A stretch of DNA of 64,000 nt from an uncultured Lachnospiraceae bacterium (lineage in GTDB: Bacteria; Bacillota; Clostridia; Lachnospirales; Lachnospiraceae): the NCBI GenBank assembly GCA_900549995.1, contig URQQ01000015.1, positions 1 through 64,000 of the forward strand, given 5' to 3'. The translations under genes were made by a program, and so were the position numbers. This document shows positions 34,723-43,180 of this stretch, in pieces. Each line of letters opens with the position of its first letter. The stretch's first letter is position 1. The notes under the pieces are model-generated. The model was given only the letters and a program-made list of their open reading frames with translations. It was not told the origin of the DNA and did not search any database.

Positions 34723-35997
34723 ATGAAAAAAGAAATGATCCTGAAAGGTGATCTCTGCTACAGTACCACCAAAGACCACATGGAATTTCGGAAAGATGCT
34801 TATCTTACCTGCCGGGATGGCATCATCACCGGTGTATACGATGAACTTCCCAAACAATACAAGACTTTCGAAATACTTGATTTTAGCGGACATCTGATTG
34901 TCCCGGGCATGACGGATCTGCATGTGCATGCCCCGCAGTATGCCTTTCGGGGAATGGGAATGGATATGGAACTTTTAGACTGGCTGAATACCCACACATT
35001 TCCGGAAGAGGCAAAATACAAAGACCCCGTATACGCATCAAATGCCTACGAACTCTTTACGGAAGATCTTAAAACCAGCGCGACAACCAGAGCCTGCATT
35101 TTCGGGACGATCCATGTCCCTGCCACGCTTAAACTGATGGAGCTTTTAAATGATGCCGGAATCTGTTCCTATGTAGGCAAAGTAAATATGGATAGAAATT
35201 CTCCGGATTACCTCATCGAGGAAGGGGCATTCTCTTCTGCGGAAGCAACCTCTGAATGGATCCTTGCCGCATCCGGGAAGTTTCCCCATGTAAAACCAAT
35301 CCTGACTCCCCGGTTCATCCCGACATGCAGCGATGAACTGATGGAAAAACTGCGGGAACTCCAAAAGCTTTACGATCTTCCTGTACAGTCTCATCTCTCC
35401 GAAAACCAGGGAGAAATAGACTGGGTAAAAGAGCTCTGCCCGGATGCCAGCTTCTATGGAGATGCCTATGACCGTCACGGGTTATTCGGCAAAGATGTTC
35501 CAACCATCATGGCTCACTGCGTATATTCATCCGCCGAAGAGATCCTGAGAATGAAAGAAAACGGTGTCTATATTGCACATTGTCCGCAGTCCAATACGAA
35601 TCTTTCTTCCGGTATTGCACCAGTCAGAACATACCTGGAGCATGAAATGAACATCGGCCTCGGCACGGATGTTGCCGGAGGCCCGGGGCTTTCCATGTTC
35701 AAGGCCATCGCAGATGCGATCCAGGTATCCAAACTGTACTGGCGCCTGGTGGATGACAGCAAAAAGCCGCTCTGCATGGAAGAAGGTTTTTACCTTGCAA
35801 CCAAGGGCGGCGGGAGCTTCTTCGGCAATGTCGGAAGCTTTGAGGATGGATATGAAGCGGATATCCTCGTCCTCGATGAGAGTCGTATGAGACACCCGCA
35901 GAATCTGACGGTAAAAGAACGGCTGGAACGTTTTCTTTACCTTGCAGATGACCGGTGTGTACTGCACAAATTCATTGAAGGACGGCAGATTTTTTAA
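34723..35997 (+). CDS. guaD: Guanine deaminase
   Basis: 424-residue amidohydrolase. Metal site DLHVHAPQYAFRG, the guanine deaminase signature MELLDWLNTHTFPEEAKY, QSHLSENQGEI, AHCVYSS, IAHCPQSNTNL and the catalytic Asp in LGTDVAGG. It converts guanine to xanthine. GGAGG lies 6 nt before the ATG, inside the end of ddl, so the two genes are tightly coupled though unrelated in pathway. Xanthine could feed the molybdenum hydroxylase encoded 5 kb away. Its last 26 bp overlap the 3' end of a convergent histidine kinase gene. Confidence 0.92.
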   Translation: MKKEMILKGDLCYSTTKDHMEFRKDAYLTCRDGIITGVYDELPKQYKTFEILDFSGHLIVPGMTDLHVHAPQYAFRGMGMDMELLDWLNTHTFPEEAKYKDPVYASNAYELFTEDLKTSATTRACIFGTIHVPATLKLMELLNDAGICSYVGKVNMDRNSPDYLIEEGAFSSAEATSEWILAASGKFPHVKPILTPRFIPTCSDELMEKLRELQKLYDLPVQSHLSENQGEIDWVKELCPDASFYGDAYDRHGLFGKDVPTIMAHCVYSSAEEILRMKENGVYIAHCPQSNTNLSSGIAPVRTYLEHEMNIGLGTDVAGGPGLSMFKAIADAIQVSKLYWRLVDDSKKPLCMEEGFYLATKGGGSFFGNVGSFEDGYEADILVLDESRMRHPQNLTVKERLERFLYLADDRCVLHKFIEGRQIF

Positions 35998-36889
35998 ACT
36001 CCATGACGATGGTAAGTTTCTCCTCCCCAAAAACCGCGTCCATTACTCCTCCCATTTCCTCAGTGAGATATTTGGCGATGGTGAGGCCAAGCCCGGTTCC
36101 TTCCAGGTTCCGCGCTCCTTCTTTCTGATAAAAACGGTCAAACAGATACAAAACATCTTTCTCACTCAGATGTTTTGTATCATTTTTAAATAAAATCCTC
36201 ACCAGCCTGCCGCTTTCTGTTATTTTTATTTCCAAAGTGCTGTCTGCATACCTGACTGCATTTTGCACAAGATTTGATATCACTCTGTCTAACGCGGCTT
36301 CATCGGCGATAATAAACACGGGCTTTTCAGGGAGATCCATTACTACAGAAATCCCGGCCTTCGTGAGACTTTCATAGAACCCTGCCGTACATTCCCTCAC
36401 AAAACGGTTCACATCCATTCTTTCTGGTTTGGCCTGGTAATCCCCTGCCTCAAGTCTGGTCAGATCATAGAATTCTCCGATCAGCTTCTTTAGCGTTACT
36501 GCCTTGCGCCGGATGACTTCGACCGCTTCCTTTTCACCACTTCCAAGCGCTTCCGTATCCATCAGTTCCAGATATCCAAGAATGGACGTCAGAGGAGTCC
36601 GAAGATCATGGCTGATATTTTCAATCTGCTGCATGAATTCCCGTTCCTTCCGTTCATATGCAACCCGTTCCTGCCACAATTCTTCAAGCGCTCCATTCAG
36701 TGTATTTAAAAATCCCTCCAGATCTTTATCCGGCACTGCAAACTTCATTCTCCTGTTAGAAGAAATTTCTTTTGTAATCGACCTTAATTCTTCATCCGCC
36801 GCTCTCACTGCACGTTTCAGCGCAAAGAAACGAACCCCAAAATACACTGCTGCCGCCACAGAAATCATACAAAATATAAACCCAGCCAC
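35972..36889 (-). CDS. Sensor histidine kinase
   Basis: 305 residues beginning at a GTG (GGGGG 7 nt upstream). A single membrane segment at 2-24 is followed directly by a linker, HisKA (ENISHDLRTPLTSILGYL), N box (NLVQNAVRYA) and G box (GTGLGLTIAKYL). There is no extracellular domain, so sensing is likely through the membrane or partner transporter. It is the last gene of the regulator, ATPase, permease, kinase unit and overlaps guaD tail to tail by 26 bp. Confidence 0.87.
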   Translation of the reverse strand: MAGFIFCMISVAAAVYFGVRFFALKRAVRAADEELRSITKEISSNRRMKFAVPDKDLEGFLNTLNGALEELWQERVAYERKEREFMQQIENISHDLRTPLTSILGYLELMDTEALGSGEKEAVEVIRRKAVTLKKLIGEFYDLTRLEAGDYQAKPERMDVNRFVRECTAGFYESLTKAGISVVMDLPEKPVFIIADEAALDRVISNLVQNAVRYADSTLEIKITESGRLVRILFKNDTKHLSEKDVLYLFDRFYQKEGARNLEGTGLGLTIAKYLTEEMGGVMDAVFGEEKLTIVMEFKKSAVLQ

Positions 36890-36934
36890 TTTGGTGCCCC
36901 CTTTCCCTGACCGTATGATCCATCTTCCCTGGAT

Positions 36935-37714
36935 CTACGGTATTGCCTTCCTGCGAAATGCCAGAATTCCAAAAACAACTGACAGTAAAAGTATAACACT
37001 CCCTGATGCCAGACACCTGAAGAGCCCTTCGGGAGTATCCCAGACACATTGATACGTCCCCAGATATCCGGAAATCTCATGACTGAACTGATAATTTGGC
37101 ATCCAGCGGACAATTCTTGCAAATAATTCAAATTTTCTTCCCAGGGCATCGCAGAATGCCGGAATAAGATAAAATACCGTCGTCCAGATCATAATCACCG
37201 TTGTCAGCCTTTCGGTACAGCAGAGGATCGCAGTCCCTAATACAATTGCTCCAAATGCGGCCGGCAGTATCGCTGCCACTCCATGCATCAGGACATTCAA
37301 CGGTTCCGGACCTTCATTTTCAAGGAGAAGATACGCAGTCCCGATATGCGCCGACTCAATGACAATAAAACTGATGGAAGCTGTCACTGAAGCCACCATA
37401 CATTTTCCTATAAAAAACTGCGTTCTGGAAATCCCATATGCAACTGCATTTTTCATCGTACCATTTTTATGCTCATCGGCGAATACCAGCACTGCTGCAA
37501 TCAATCCTCCGACAAACATAAATGAAAGATTTCCAAGCATATTATTCAGCGAGAATCTGACAGTCGCATACCGAAATTCACCGGCCACAAAATTTTTGCA
37601 ATAATAAAGAACCGCATTCATAAATACAGTCAGAAGCGCCGCCACTATGGTCAATACGTAAATATCCCGGCTTCTTGCTACCCGGTAAAATTCACTCTTC
37701 AGATAGTTTAGCAT
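36935..37714 (-). CDS. ABC-2 type permease
   Basis: 259 residues with six hydrophobic segments in the ABC-2 arrangement and the N-terminal amphipathic LKSEFYRVARSRD. FADEHKNGTMKNAVAYGISRTQFFIGK is the characteristic ABC-2 cytoplasmic loop. With its ATPase it resembles lantibiotic-immunity and bacitracin-type exporters. AAGGAGG lies before the ATG, which overlaps the ATPase gene by 7 nt. Confidence 0.87.
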   Translation of the reverse strand: MLNYLKSEFYRVARSRDIYVLTIVAALLTVFMNAVLYYCKNFVAGEFRYATVRFSLNNMLGNLSFMFVGGLIAAVLVFADEHKNGTMKNAVAYGISRTQFFIGKCMVASVTASISFIVIESAHIGTAYLLLENEGPEPLNVLMHGVAAILPAAFGAIVLGTAILCCTERLTTVIMIWTTVFYLIPAFCDALGRKFELFARIVRWMPNYQFSHEISGYLGTYQCVWDTPEGLFRCLASGSVILLLSVVFGILAFRRKAIP

Positions 37715-38640
37715 ATTCCCGCCTCCTTCCTCATTTTCAGGTTCATATAATAGTCTTCCAGTGATATTTTCTTCCGGTTCAGCCGGAGCACTTCAATCCC
37801 ATGTTCCGAAGCGAGACGGCTGTAACACGCAGTCTCCTCCTCGCTTGTTTTGATACTGACTGACCGGTCAGGCATCACCTTATAATTCGTACAGCCAAGC
37901 TCTTTTTCAAGCAGCGCTGTATACATTTCCGTCTGGTCCACCTCGATCTCCACTGCTTCTGAACATTGCTCCCTGAGATGCTTTGCCGTTATCTGTTCAA
38001 GCAATCTGCCCTTGCTCAAAAAGCCATATACCGTAGCAATCTGTTCAAGTTCAGACAGAATATGACTGGATACAATGATGGTAATTTTACGCTCCTGATT
38101 CAGCCTTAAAAGAAAATTCCGAATCTCGATAATCCCCGATGGATCCAGTCCATTGATTGGCTCGTCCAGAATTAACAACTCCGGGCTTCCCAAAAGCGCG
38201 AGTGCCAGGCCAAGCCTTTGTTTCATCCCAAGTGAGAATTCCTCAAATTTCCTCTTTCTCACCTCATAAAGTCCGACTTTTTCAAGCACTTCCTTCACCT
38301 TTTCTTTTCCCGGCACTCCCCGCTGAATCCTGTAATATTCCAGATTCTTCTCCGCGGAAAGTTTCGGATAAAATCCGGGACTTTCAATGATCGCACCGGT
38401 TCTTCTGCGCACCTTCAAAAGTTTCTGCTGCCGGTGTTCGCCAAACATACTGACTTCCCCCACGGTGGGATAAATCTGTCCGGTCAGTATTTTCAACAGC
38501 GTTGTCTTCCCAGCCCCATTATCACCGATCAATCCATAGATATCTCCTTTTTGAACCTCTATCCCTACGCTTCTAAGCGCCATAACTTTGCCGTAATACA
38601 TGGAAATTCCATTCATTTTCACAATTGTCTGGTTCTTCAT
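37708..38640 (-). CDS. ABC transporter ATP-binding protein (BcrA type)
   Basis: 310 residues. Walker A GDNGAGKTT, signature FSLGMKQRLGLALALL, Walker B LLILDEPINGLD, then SSHILSELEQI. The C-terminal extension of about 90 residues is usual for BcrA/DrrA exporters. ATG 38640 has AGGAG upstream. It follows its response regulator by 127 nt that contain a separate promoter element (38694-38699) and a direct repeat. Confidence 0.9.
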   Translation of the reverse strand: MKNQTIVKMNGISMYYGKVMALRSVGIEVQKGDIYGLIGDNGAGKTTLLKILTGQIYPTVGEVSMFGEHRQQKLLKVRRRTGAIIESPGFYPKLSAEKNLEYYRIQRGVPGKEKVKEVLEKVGLYEVRKRKFEEFSLGMKQRLGLALALLGSPELLILDEPINGLDPSGIIEIRNFLLRLNQERKITIIVSSHILSELEQIATVYGFLSKGRLLEQITAKHLREQCSEAVEIEVDQTEMYTALLEKELGCTNYKVMPDRSVSIKTSEEETACYSRLASEHGIEVLRLNRKKISLEDYYMNLKMRKEAGIC

Positions 38641-38693
38641 AACTCTCTCCTTTTTTGTCTCACTACACGCCTTGCCCTGCTTTGCATGATCCA

Positions 38694-38741
38694 ATTATAA
38701 GGCGGTGCCTTTTAATAAGTCCTCAAGAAAGTCTAAAGAAA
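38694..38741 (-). promoter_or_regulatory. Internal promoter with direct repeat before the ABC gene
   Basis: On the minus strand TTTCTTTAGAC (38741 to 38731) is followed by TTTCTTGAGGAC (38730 to 38719), an imperfect 11/12-bp direct repeat. TATAAT lies at 38699 to 38694. The repeat occupies the -35 area and is a candidate binding site for the regulator encoded just upstream. Confidence 0.55.
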
Positions 38742-38767
38742 TCATAAAGATCATCTGACCGCAGAAA

Positions 38768-39457
38768 CTATGACATCTTAAAACCGATTCCCCACACAGT
38801 TTTAATGTATTCCTCCTCCGGATCTACGGAGGCAATCTTTTTCCTCAGATTGCTGACATGGACATTGACCGTATTCTCCTCCCCATAATAGCCGCCCTTC
38901 CATACCTCTTCATATAAATGCTGTCTGGAAAATACCTTCTCTGGTGACTGGATCATCAGAAAGAGGATTTCATATTCATATCCTGTCAGCATAATCTCCT
39001 CTTCTTCCACTGTCACCTTGCGTGCCTCCGGATATAGCTTTAAATTCTTATAACTCCATAATCCAGGCTCTGTTTTCTCCGATTTCACGCCCGTATACCG
39101 TCTGAGCGCTGCATTTACGCGTGCGAGAATCTCTTCTTTCTCAAATGGTTTCGTTATATAATCATCCGCCCCCTGATTCAGCACTTCTACTTTCCCGGCA
39201 AGCCCAGTTTTTGCCGACAGCACAATCACCGGAACATCACTTTTCTCACGAAACCGGACAATCAGCTCTTCGCCGCTGATCCCCGGAAGCATCAGATCAA
39301 GCAAAACCAGATCCGGCTCCTTCATGTCAAACCGCAGTTCCCCTTCCGTCCCTGAAAATGCCTGTACCGTTTGATATCCGGCTTTCCTTAAAATCTTATT
39401 CAAAAGATGATTGATGTCTGTATCGTCCTCGATAATTAATATCTCTCTGTTTTCCAT
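38768..39457 (-). CDS. OmpR-family response regulator
   Basis: 229 residues. Receiver with IEDDTD, phospho-acceptor in LVLLDLMLPG, LSAK and ITKPF, then an OmpR winged helix (MLTGYEYEILFLMI, VNVHVSNLRKKIAS, VWGIGFKM). AAAGGG precedes the ATG. With the kinase at 35972-36889 it forms a pair split by the ABC genes. It probably controls the transporter through the repeat at 38719-38741. Confidence 0.9.
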   Translation of the reverse strand: MENREILIIEDDTDINHLLNKILRKAGYQTVQAFSGTEGELRFDMKEPDLVLLDLMLPGISGEELIVRFREKSDVPVIVLSAKTGLAGKVEVLNQGADDYITKPFEKEEILARVNAALRRYTGVKSEKTEPGLWSYKNLKLYPEARKVTVEEEEIMLTGYEYEILFLMIQSPEKVFSRQHLYEEVWKGGYYGEENTVNVHVSNLRKKIASVDPEEEYIKTVWGIGFKMS

Positions 39458-39498
39458 TCTGAAACCCTTTCATACTATCTTCTGTTATGATCGTTTTC

Positions 39499-39507
39499 AT
39501 TATACCA
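39499..39507 (-). promoter_or_regulatory. Extended -10 promoter of the response regulator
   Basis: On the minus strand TGGTATAAT (39507 to 39499), an extended -10 element, 41 nt before the start at 39457. Confidence 0.5.
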
Positions 39508-39645
39508 TGCAAATTATCTGCAGGCATCAGGCATTTTCCTTCAGGTTCCGTCTGACACGGCATGGCAGAAACGGCGTAGTGTTGCTCCATGCATCGGGCA
39601 GCCTTTGAATCTCCGATTGACTGCAAAGGAATCTCTCATTAAAAA

Positions 39646-39685
39646 GAGCACCCGGATGGCAGATCTAATGCACATCCGGGTGCTC
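39646..39685 (-). terminator. Terminator of the alpha/beta hydrolase gene
   Basis: GAGCACCCGGATG (39646-39658) pairs perfectly with CATCCGGGTGCTC (39673-39685). On the minus strand it is followed by TTTTT. Confidence 0.9.
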
Positions 39686-39707
39686 CTTATGTATTCATCT
39701 CTGTAAA

Positions 39708-40517
39708 TTACAATACTCTTTTGGAAAGCCAAAGCAGAACATCTGCAATCACTTCATCTTTACATGATTCATTAAAAATCTCATGGAACAAATGCGGATA
39801 GATAATCAGCCCCTTATCCTCCGACGCAATCTCTCCAAACAACTCTCTGGAATCCTGGTTGCTTACCAGGCCGTCACAGCAGCCATGAAGCATCAGTACC
39901 GGATCTGTAAATTTATCCGGATTCTCTTTCAGCCAATTGACACCCTCACCAATGGAATTCAACAGCCCGACAGATATTTCCTTTTCTACCAGCGGGTCTT
40001 TTTCATAAGCCTCTACCACCGCCGGATCACTGCACACACCGCTGCCCAGTGCATTGGGCGAATAGGTATCATCCGGTGCATCAATCGGGAGCGGCCCTGC
40101 ACATTCTGTGTGATACCTCGTCAAAGCTCCCGACAGGATAATGCCATCCGCTTTCCCCGGGAATCTGGACGCAAAACAGGTTGATGCATATCCGCCCATA
40201 CTGTGCCCCAGAACAAAAAGCTTCTTCCCTTCATTCTCCGCTTTTACCATATCTACAACCGCATTTACATCATCACTGATCTGTGTCCAGCAATTATAAT
40301 ATACTTTTTTCCCATCCGATCTGCCATGCCCGCGATGATCAAAACGGCAGACCGAATACCCTGCCTCATTTAATTTTCCGGCCAGATACTCATACCTTCC
40401 AAGATGCTCACACAGACCATGGACAATCACGATCACACCCTTCGACTGATCCACATAATCCTTCACCATATAAAGCCGTGTTTTGTCAAACGAATAAAAA
40501 TCCATTTCTTCCCGCAT
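39708..40517 (-). CDS. Alpha/beta hydrolase, monoacylglycerol lipase/lysophospholipase-like
   Basis: 269 residues. Oxyanion segment VIVHGLCEHLGRY, FDHRGHGRSDG, the nucleophile elbow LGHSMGGYA, and acid and histidine regions MLHGCCDGLVSNQDS and YPHLFHEIFNE, matching the serine aminopeptidase S33 / monoglyceride lipase group. No signal peptide, so it acts in the cytoplasm on small esters or lipids. ATG 40517 is preferred because AGGAGG lies 8 nt upstream; the ATG two codons earlier is too close. Single gene with its own terminator. Confidence 0.88.
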   Translation of the reverse strand: MREEMDFYSFDKTRLYMVKDYVDQSKGVIVIVHGLCEHLGRYEYLAGKLNEAGYSVCRFDHRGHGRSDGKKVYYNCWTQISDDVNAVVDMVKAENEGKKLFVLGHSMGGYASTCFASRFPGKADGIILSGALTRYHTECAGPLPIDAPDDTYSPNALGSGVCSDPAVVEAYEKDPLVEKEISVGLLNSIGEGVNWLKENPDKFTDPVLMLHGCCDGLVSNQDSRELFGEIASEDKGLIIYPHLFHEIFNESCKDEVIADVLLWLSKRVL

Positions 40518-40852
40518 ACACATTTCCTCCTGTACTTTTAGCTTATCGCGATCTCTTTTCTTATTATAACTGATTTTTTTATAATGTGTTGTAATTTTCC
40601 AGAAAATAATGCAATATATAATTATATTTAGTAACTATTCAGCCATGCACAAATGATATGGAAACATCTGGCGCAAGCTCGCTTGCAGAAGATGGTTTTA
40701 TATCATTTGTATACGGCGTTTAGCCGAAGCGAGGAAATACGGAGGATTTCCGAGGTTATGGCTGGATTGTTACGGCAGATAAAACGATTCAACCATGCAC
40801 AAAAGATGATAATTTCACCGGATGCATGAATAACATACAAGGAGGCGTGTTT
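40518..40852. other. 335-nt intergenic region, mostly a palindromic element
   Basis: About 110 nt of AT-rich sequence with no recognised promoter, then the structured element at 40631-40773 and a partial repeat at 40787-40806, then the xdhA ribosome site. No purine or molybdenum-cofactor riboswitch core was recognised. Confidence 0.5.
40631..40773. repeat. 143-bp extragenic element with terminal inverted repeats
   Basis: Ends GTAACTATTCAGCCAT (40631-40646) and ATGGCTGGATTGTTAC (40758-40773) are inverted with 14 of 16 matches. Inside are ACAAATGATAT/ATATCATTTGT, ACATCT/AGATG and GCAAGC/GCTTGC nested in one long hairpin, and a GGAAAT/ATTTCC hairpin. A 20-bp piece of the left end (from 40637) recurs directly at 40787-40806 with two mismatches. 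The shape fits a miniature mobile element or REP-like repeat. Confidence 0.6.
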
Positions 40853-43180
40853 ATGGTAATCAGAAAGAATATCAAACGTGTAGATGCCAGAGCCAAAGTC
40901 ACTGGCGAAGCTAAATACACTGCTGATCTCACACCCAGAGATTTTTTATGTGCCAAAGTTGTGCACAGTACAGTGGCTAACGGGCAAGTCACAGGCTTTG
41001 ACCTTACAGAGGCTTTAAACGTACCCGGAGTTTTAAAAATTGTTACCTGTTTCGATGTCCCTGATCTCTGTTTTCCGACTTCCGGCCATCCCTGGTCAAC
41101 AGAAACGGCTCATCAGGATGTTGCGGACCGAAAATTATTAAACTCTCGGGTGCGGTGTTACGGCGATGATGTCGCAGCAGTCATTGCAAAAGATGAATTG
41201 GCGGCGTCCAAAGCTGCCCGTCTTGTAAAAGTATTTTATGATACATATCCCCCGGCAGTCACAGTTTCAGATGCAATGAACTCTCATACGGTTCCGATCC
41301 ATGAAGAACATCCGGACAACATTCTAGCACATTCGTCGATGAAGGTCGGTGACATAGGATATGAAGAAGCCATTTCTGATGACGGACTGCTTCTCCTTGA
41401 AAAAGAATATGAAACCCAGCGGGTACAGCACTGTCATCTGGAACCGGTAGTCTCCTGTGCCTGGCAGGATGAAAATGGAAAAACAGCAATCATCAGTTCC
41501 ACACAAATTCCGCATATCGTCCGCCGGGTTGTCGGCCAGGCACTGGGAATTCCCTGGGGACAGATCCGTGTCATCAAACCTTATATCGGCGGTGGCTTTG
41601 GAAATAAACAGGAAGTACTTTATGAACCACTGAACGCATTTTTGAGTATACAGATGGGAGGACGCGGCGTCCGCCTGGAACTCTCCAGAGAGGAGCTAAT
41701 GATTTGTACCAGAATACGCCACGCTATCAAGTTTCAACTCAAAGCCGCCATACGGCCCGACGGCCAGCTTGTGGCAAGGCATGTTACCGTTCTTTCCAAT
41801 CAGGGGGCCTACGCATCCCATGGCCATGCGATTGCCGCAAATGCAGGAAATATGATCAAGCAGCTCTACCATGATGAGAAATGTTTTCAGGCAGACTGTT
41901 ATACCGTGTATACCAATACCGCTACCGCAGGAGCGATGCGTGGCTATGGAATCCCGCAGGCAGATTTTGCATCTGAATGCATGGCAGATGACCTCGCCTT
42001 CATTGCCGGTATGGACCCACTTAAATTCCGTCTTCTTAACTGTATGAAGGCCGGTTATAAAGATCCTCATAACGGAATTACTTTTTACAGTTATGGTTTG
42101 AAAGACTGTATCTTAAAAGGACGTAAACTCATGCAGTGGGACAGAAAAAGAGCCGAATACCAGAATCAGACCGGGGCGTTCAGAAGAGGAATCGGCATGG
42201 CTGCCTTCTGTTATAAAACGGGTGTCTACCCGATTTCTCTTGAAACAGCCTCCTGCCGGATGTCATTAAATCAGGATGGATCTACTCAGGTTCAGATGGG
42301 TGCCACAGAGATCGGCCAGGGTGCAGACACCGTCTTCACGCAGATGGCAGCCGAAACGCTTGGAATCCCTGAGGAACAGATCTATATCGTCTCCTCTCAG
42401 GATACAGATGTAACCCCATTTGATACGGGTGCTTATGCATCAAGACAGACTTACGTCAGCGGAAAGGCGTTAAAAAAGACAGCCCTTTTACTAAAGGAAC
42501 GAATTCTAAACTACGCATCATATATGACTGGAATTACTGCAGATTCCCTTGACCTTATATCCGGCACCATTGTAAATACCTCAGACCATGAACCTTTACT
42601 TGCAATGGCTGACCTTGCCCAGGAGGCGTTCTACAGTCTTGAGCATTCGGTACATATTACAGCAGAGGCCACAAACCAGTGCAAAGAAAATACATTTGCA
42701 AGCGGTGCCTGCTTTGCAGAAATCGAAGTTGACATTGCCCTTGGCAAAATAAAGGTGCTGAAAATACTCAATGTTCATGACAGCGGCATCCTGATGAATC
42801 CTCAGCTTGCGAAGGCCCAGGTACACGGCGGAATGAGCATGGGGCTTGGCTACGGACTCGGTGAAATCCTTCTCTATGATAAAGACGGCCGGCCTCTGAA
42901 TAACAATCTGCTTGACTATAAGATTCCGACCTCTATGGATACCCCTGAACTGAACGTCGAATTTGTGGAACTTGAGGATCCCACCGGCCCCTATGGCAAT
43001 AAAGCCTTAGGAGAGCCTCCGGCAATCCCGGTTGCCCCTGCTCTTCGCAACGCCCTGCTCCATGCCACCGGTGTAGCCGTCGATTCTCTTCCTCTCGATC
43101 CTCAGAAACTGGTGGAACATTTCCGAAATGCCGGTCTGTTAAATAATACTGCTGCGAAAGAAGGTGCTGCACATGTATGA
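40853..43180 (+). CDS. xdhA: Molybdenum hydroxylase (xanthine dehydrogenase type), molybdopterin-binding subunit
   Basis: 775 residues, normal for the large subunit. RVDARAKVTGEAKYTAD opens the domain. Cofactor-contact motifs are GGGFGNKQE, GAMRGYGIPQ, GATEIGQGADTVF and TGAYASRQTYVSG. The catalytic Glu is in GNKALGEPPAIP near the C-terminus. It hydroxylates purines or other N-heterocycles with water as the oxygen source. AAGGAGG lies 7 nt before ATG 40853. The three-subunit order Mo, FAD, Fe-S with overlapping genes is that of bacterial XdhABC. Substrate is most likely xanthine or hypoxanthine but nicotinate-like substrates are not excluded. Confidence 0.88.
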   Translation: MVIRKNIKRVDARAKVTGEAKYTADLTPRDFLCAKVVHSTVANGQVTGFDLTEALNVPGVLKIVTCFDVPDLCFPTSGHPWSTETAHQDVADRKLLNSRVRCYGDDVAAVIAKDELAASKAARLVKVFYDTYPPAVTVSDAMNSHTVPIHEEHPDNILAHSSMKVGDIGYEEAISDDGLLLLEKEYETQRVQHCHLEPVVSCAWQDENGKTAIISSTQIPHIVRRVVGQALGIPWGQIRVIKPYIGGGFGNKQEVLYEPLNAFLSIQMGGRGVRLELSREELMICTRIRHAIKFQLKAAIRPDGQLVARHVTVLSNQGAYASHGHAIAANAGNMIKQLYHDEKCFQADCYTVYTNTATAGAMRGYGIPQADFASECMADDLAFIAGMDPLKFRLLNCMKAGYKDPHNGITFYSYGLKDCILKGRKLMQWDRKRAEYQNQTGAFRRGIGMAAFCYKTGVYPISLETASCRMSLNQDGSTQVQMGATEIGQGADTVFTQMAAETLGIPEEQIYIVSSQDTDVTPFDTGAYASRQTYVSGKALKKTALLLKERILNYASYMTGITADSLDLISGTIVNTSDHEPLLAMADLAQEAFYSLEHSVHITAEATNQCKENTFASGACFAEIEVDIALGKIKVLKILNVHDSGILMNPQLAKAQVHGGMSMGLGYGLGEILLYDKDGRPLNNNLLDYKIPTSMDTPELNVEFVELEDPTGPYGNKALGEPPAIPVAPALRNALLHATGVAVDSLPLDPQKLVEHFRNAGLLNNTAAKEGAAHV

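Noticed and set aside
39541..39732. 63-aa minus-strand frame between the hydrolase and response-regulator genes
   Set aside because: It runs through the strong terminator at 39646-39685 and has no ribosome site.
40631..40852. Purine or molybdenum-cofactor riboswitch ahead of xdhA
   Set aside because: The conserved purine-aptamer core was not found, and the terminal inverted repeats fit a repeat element better.
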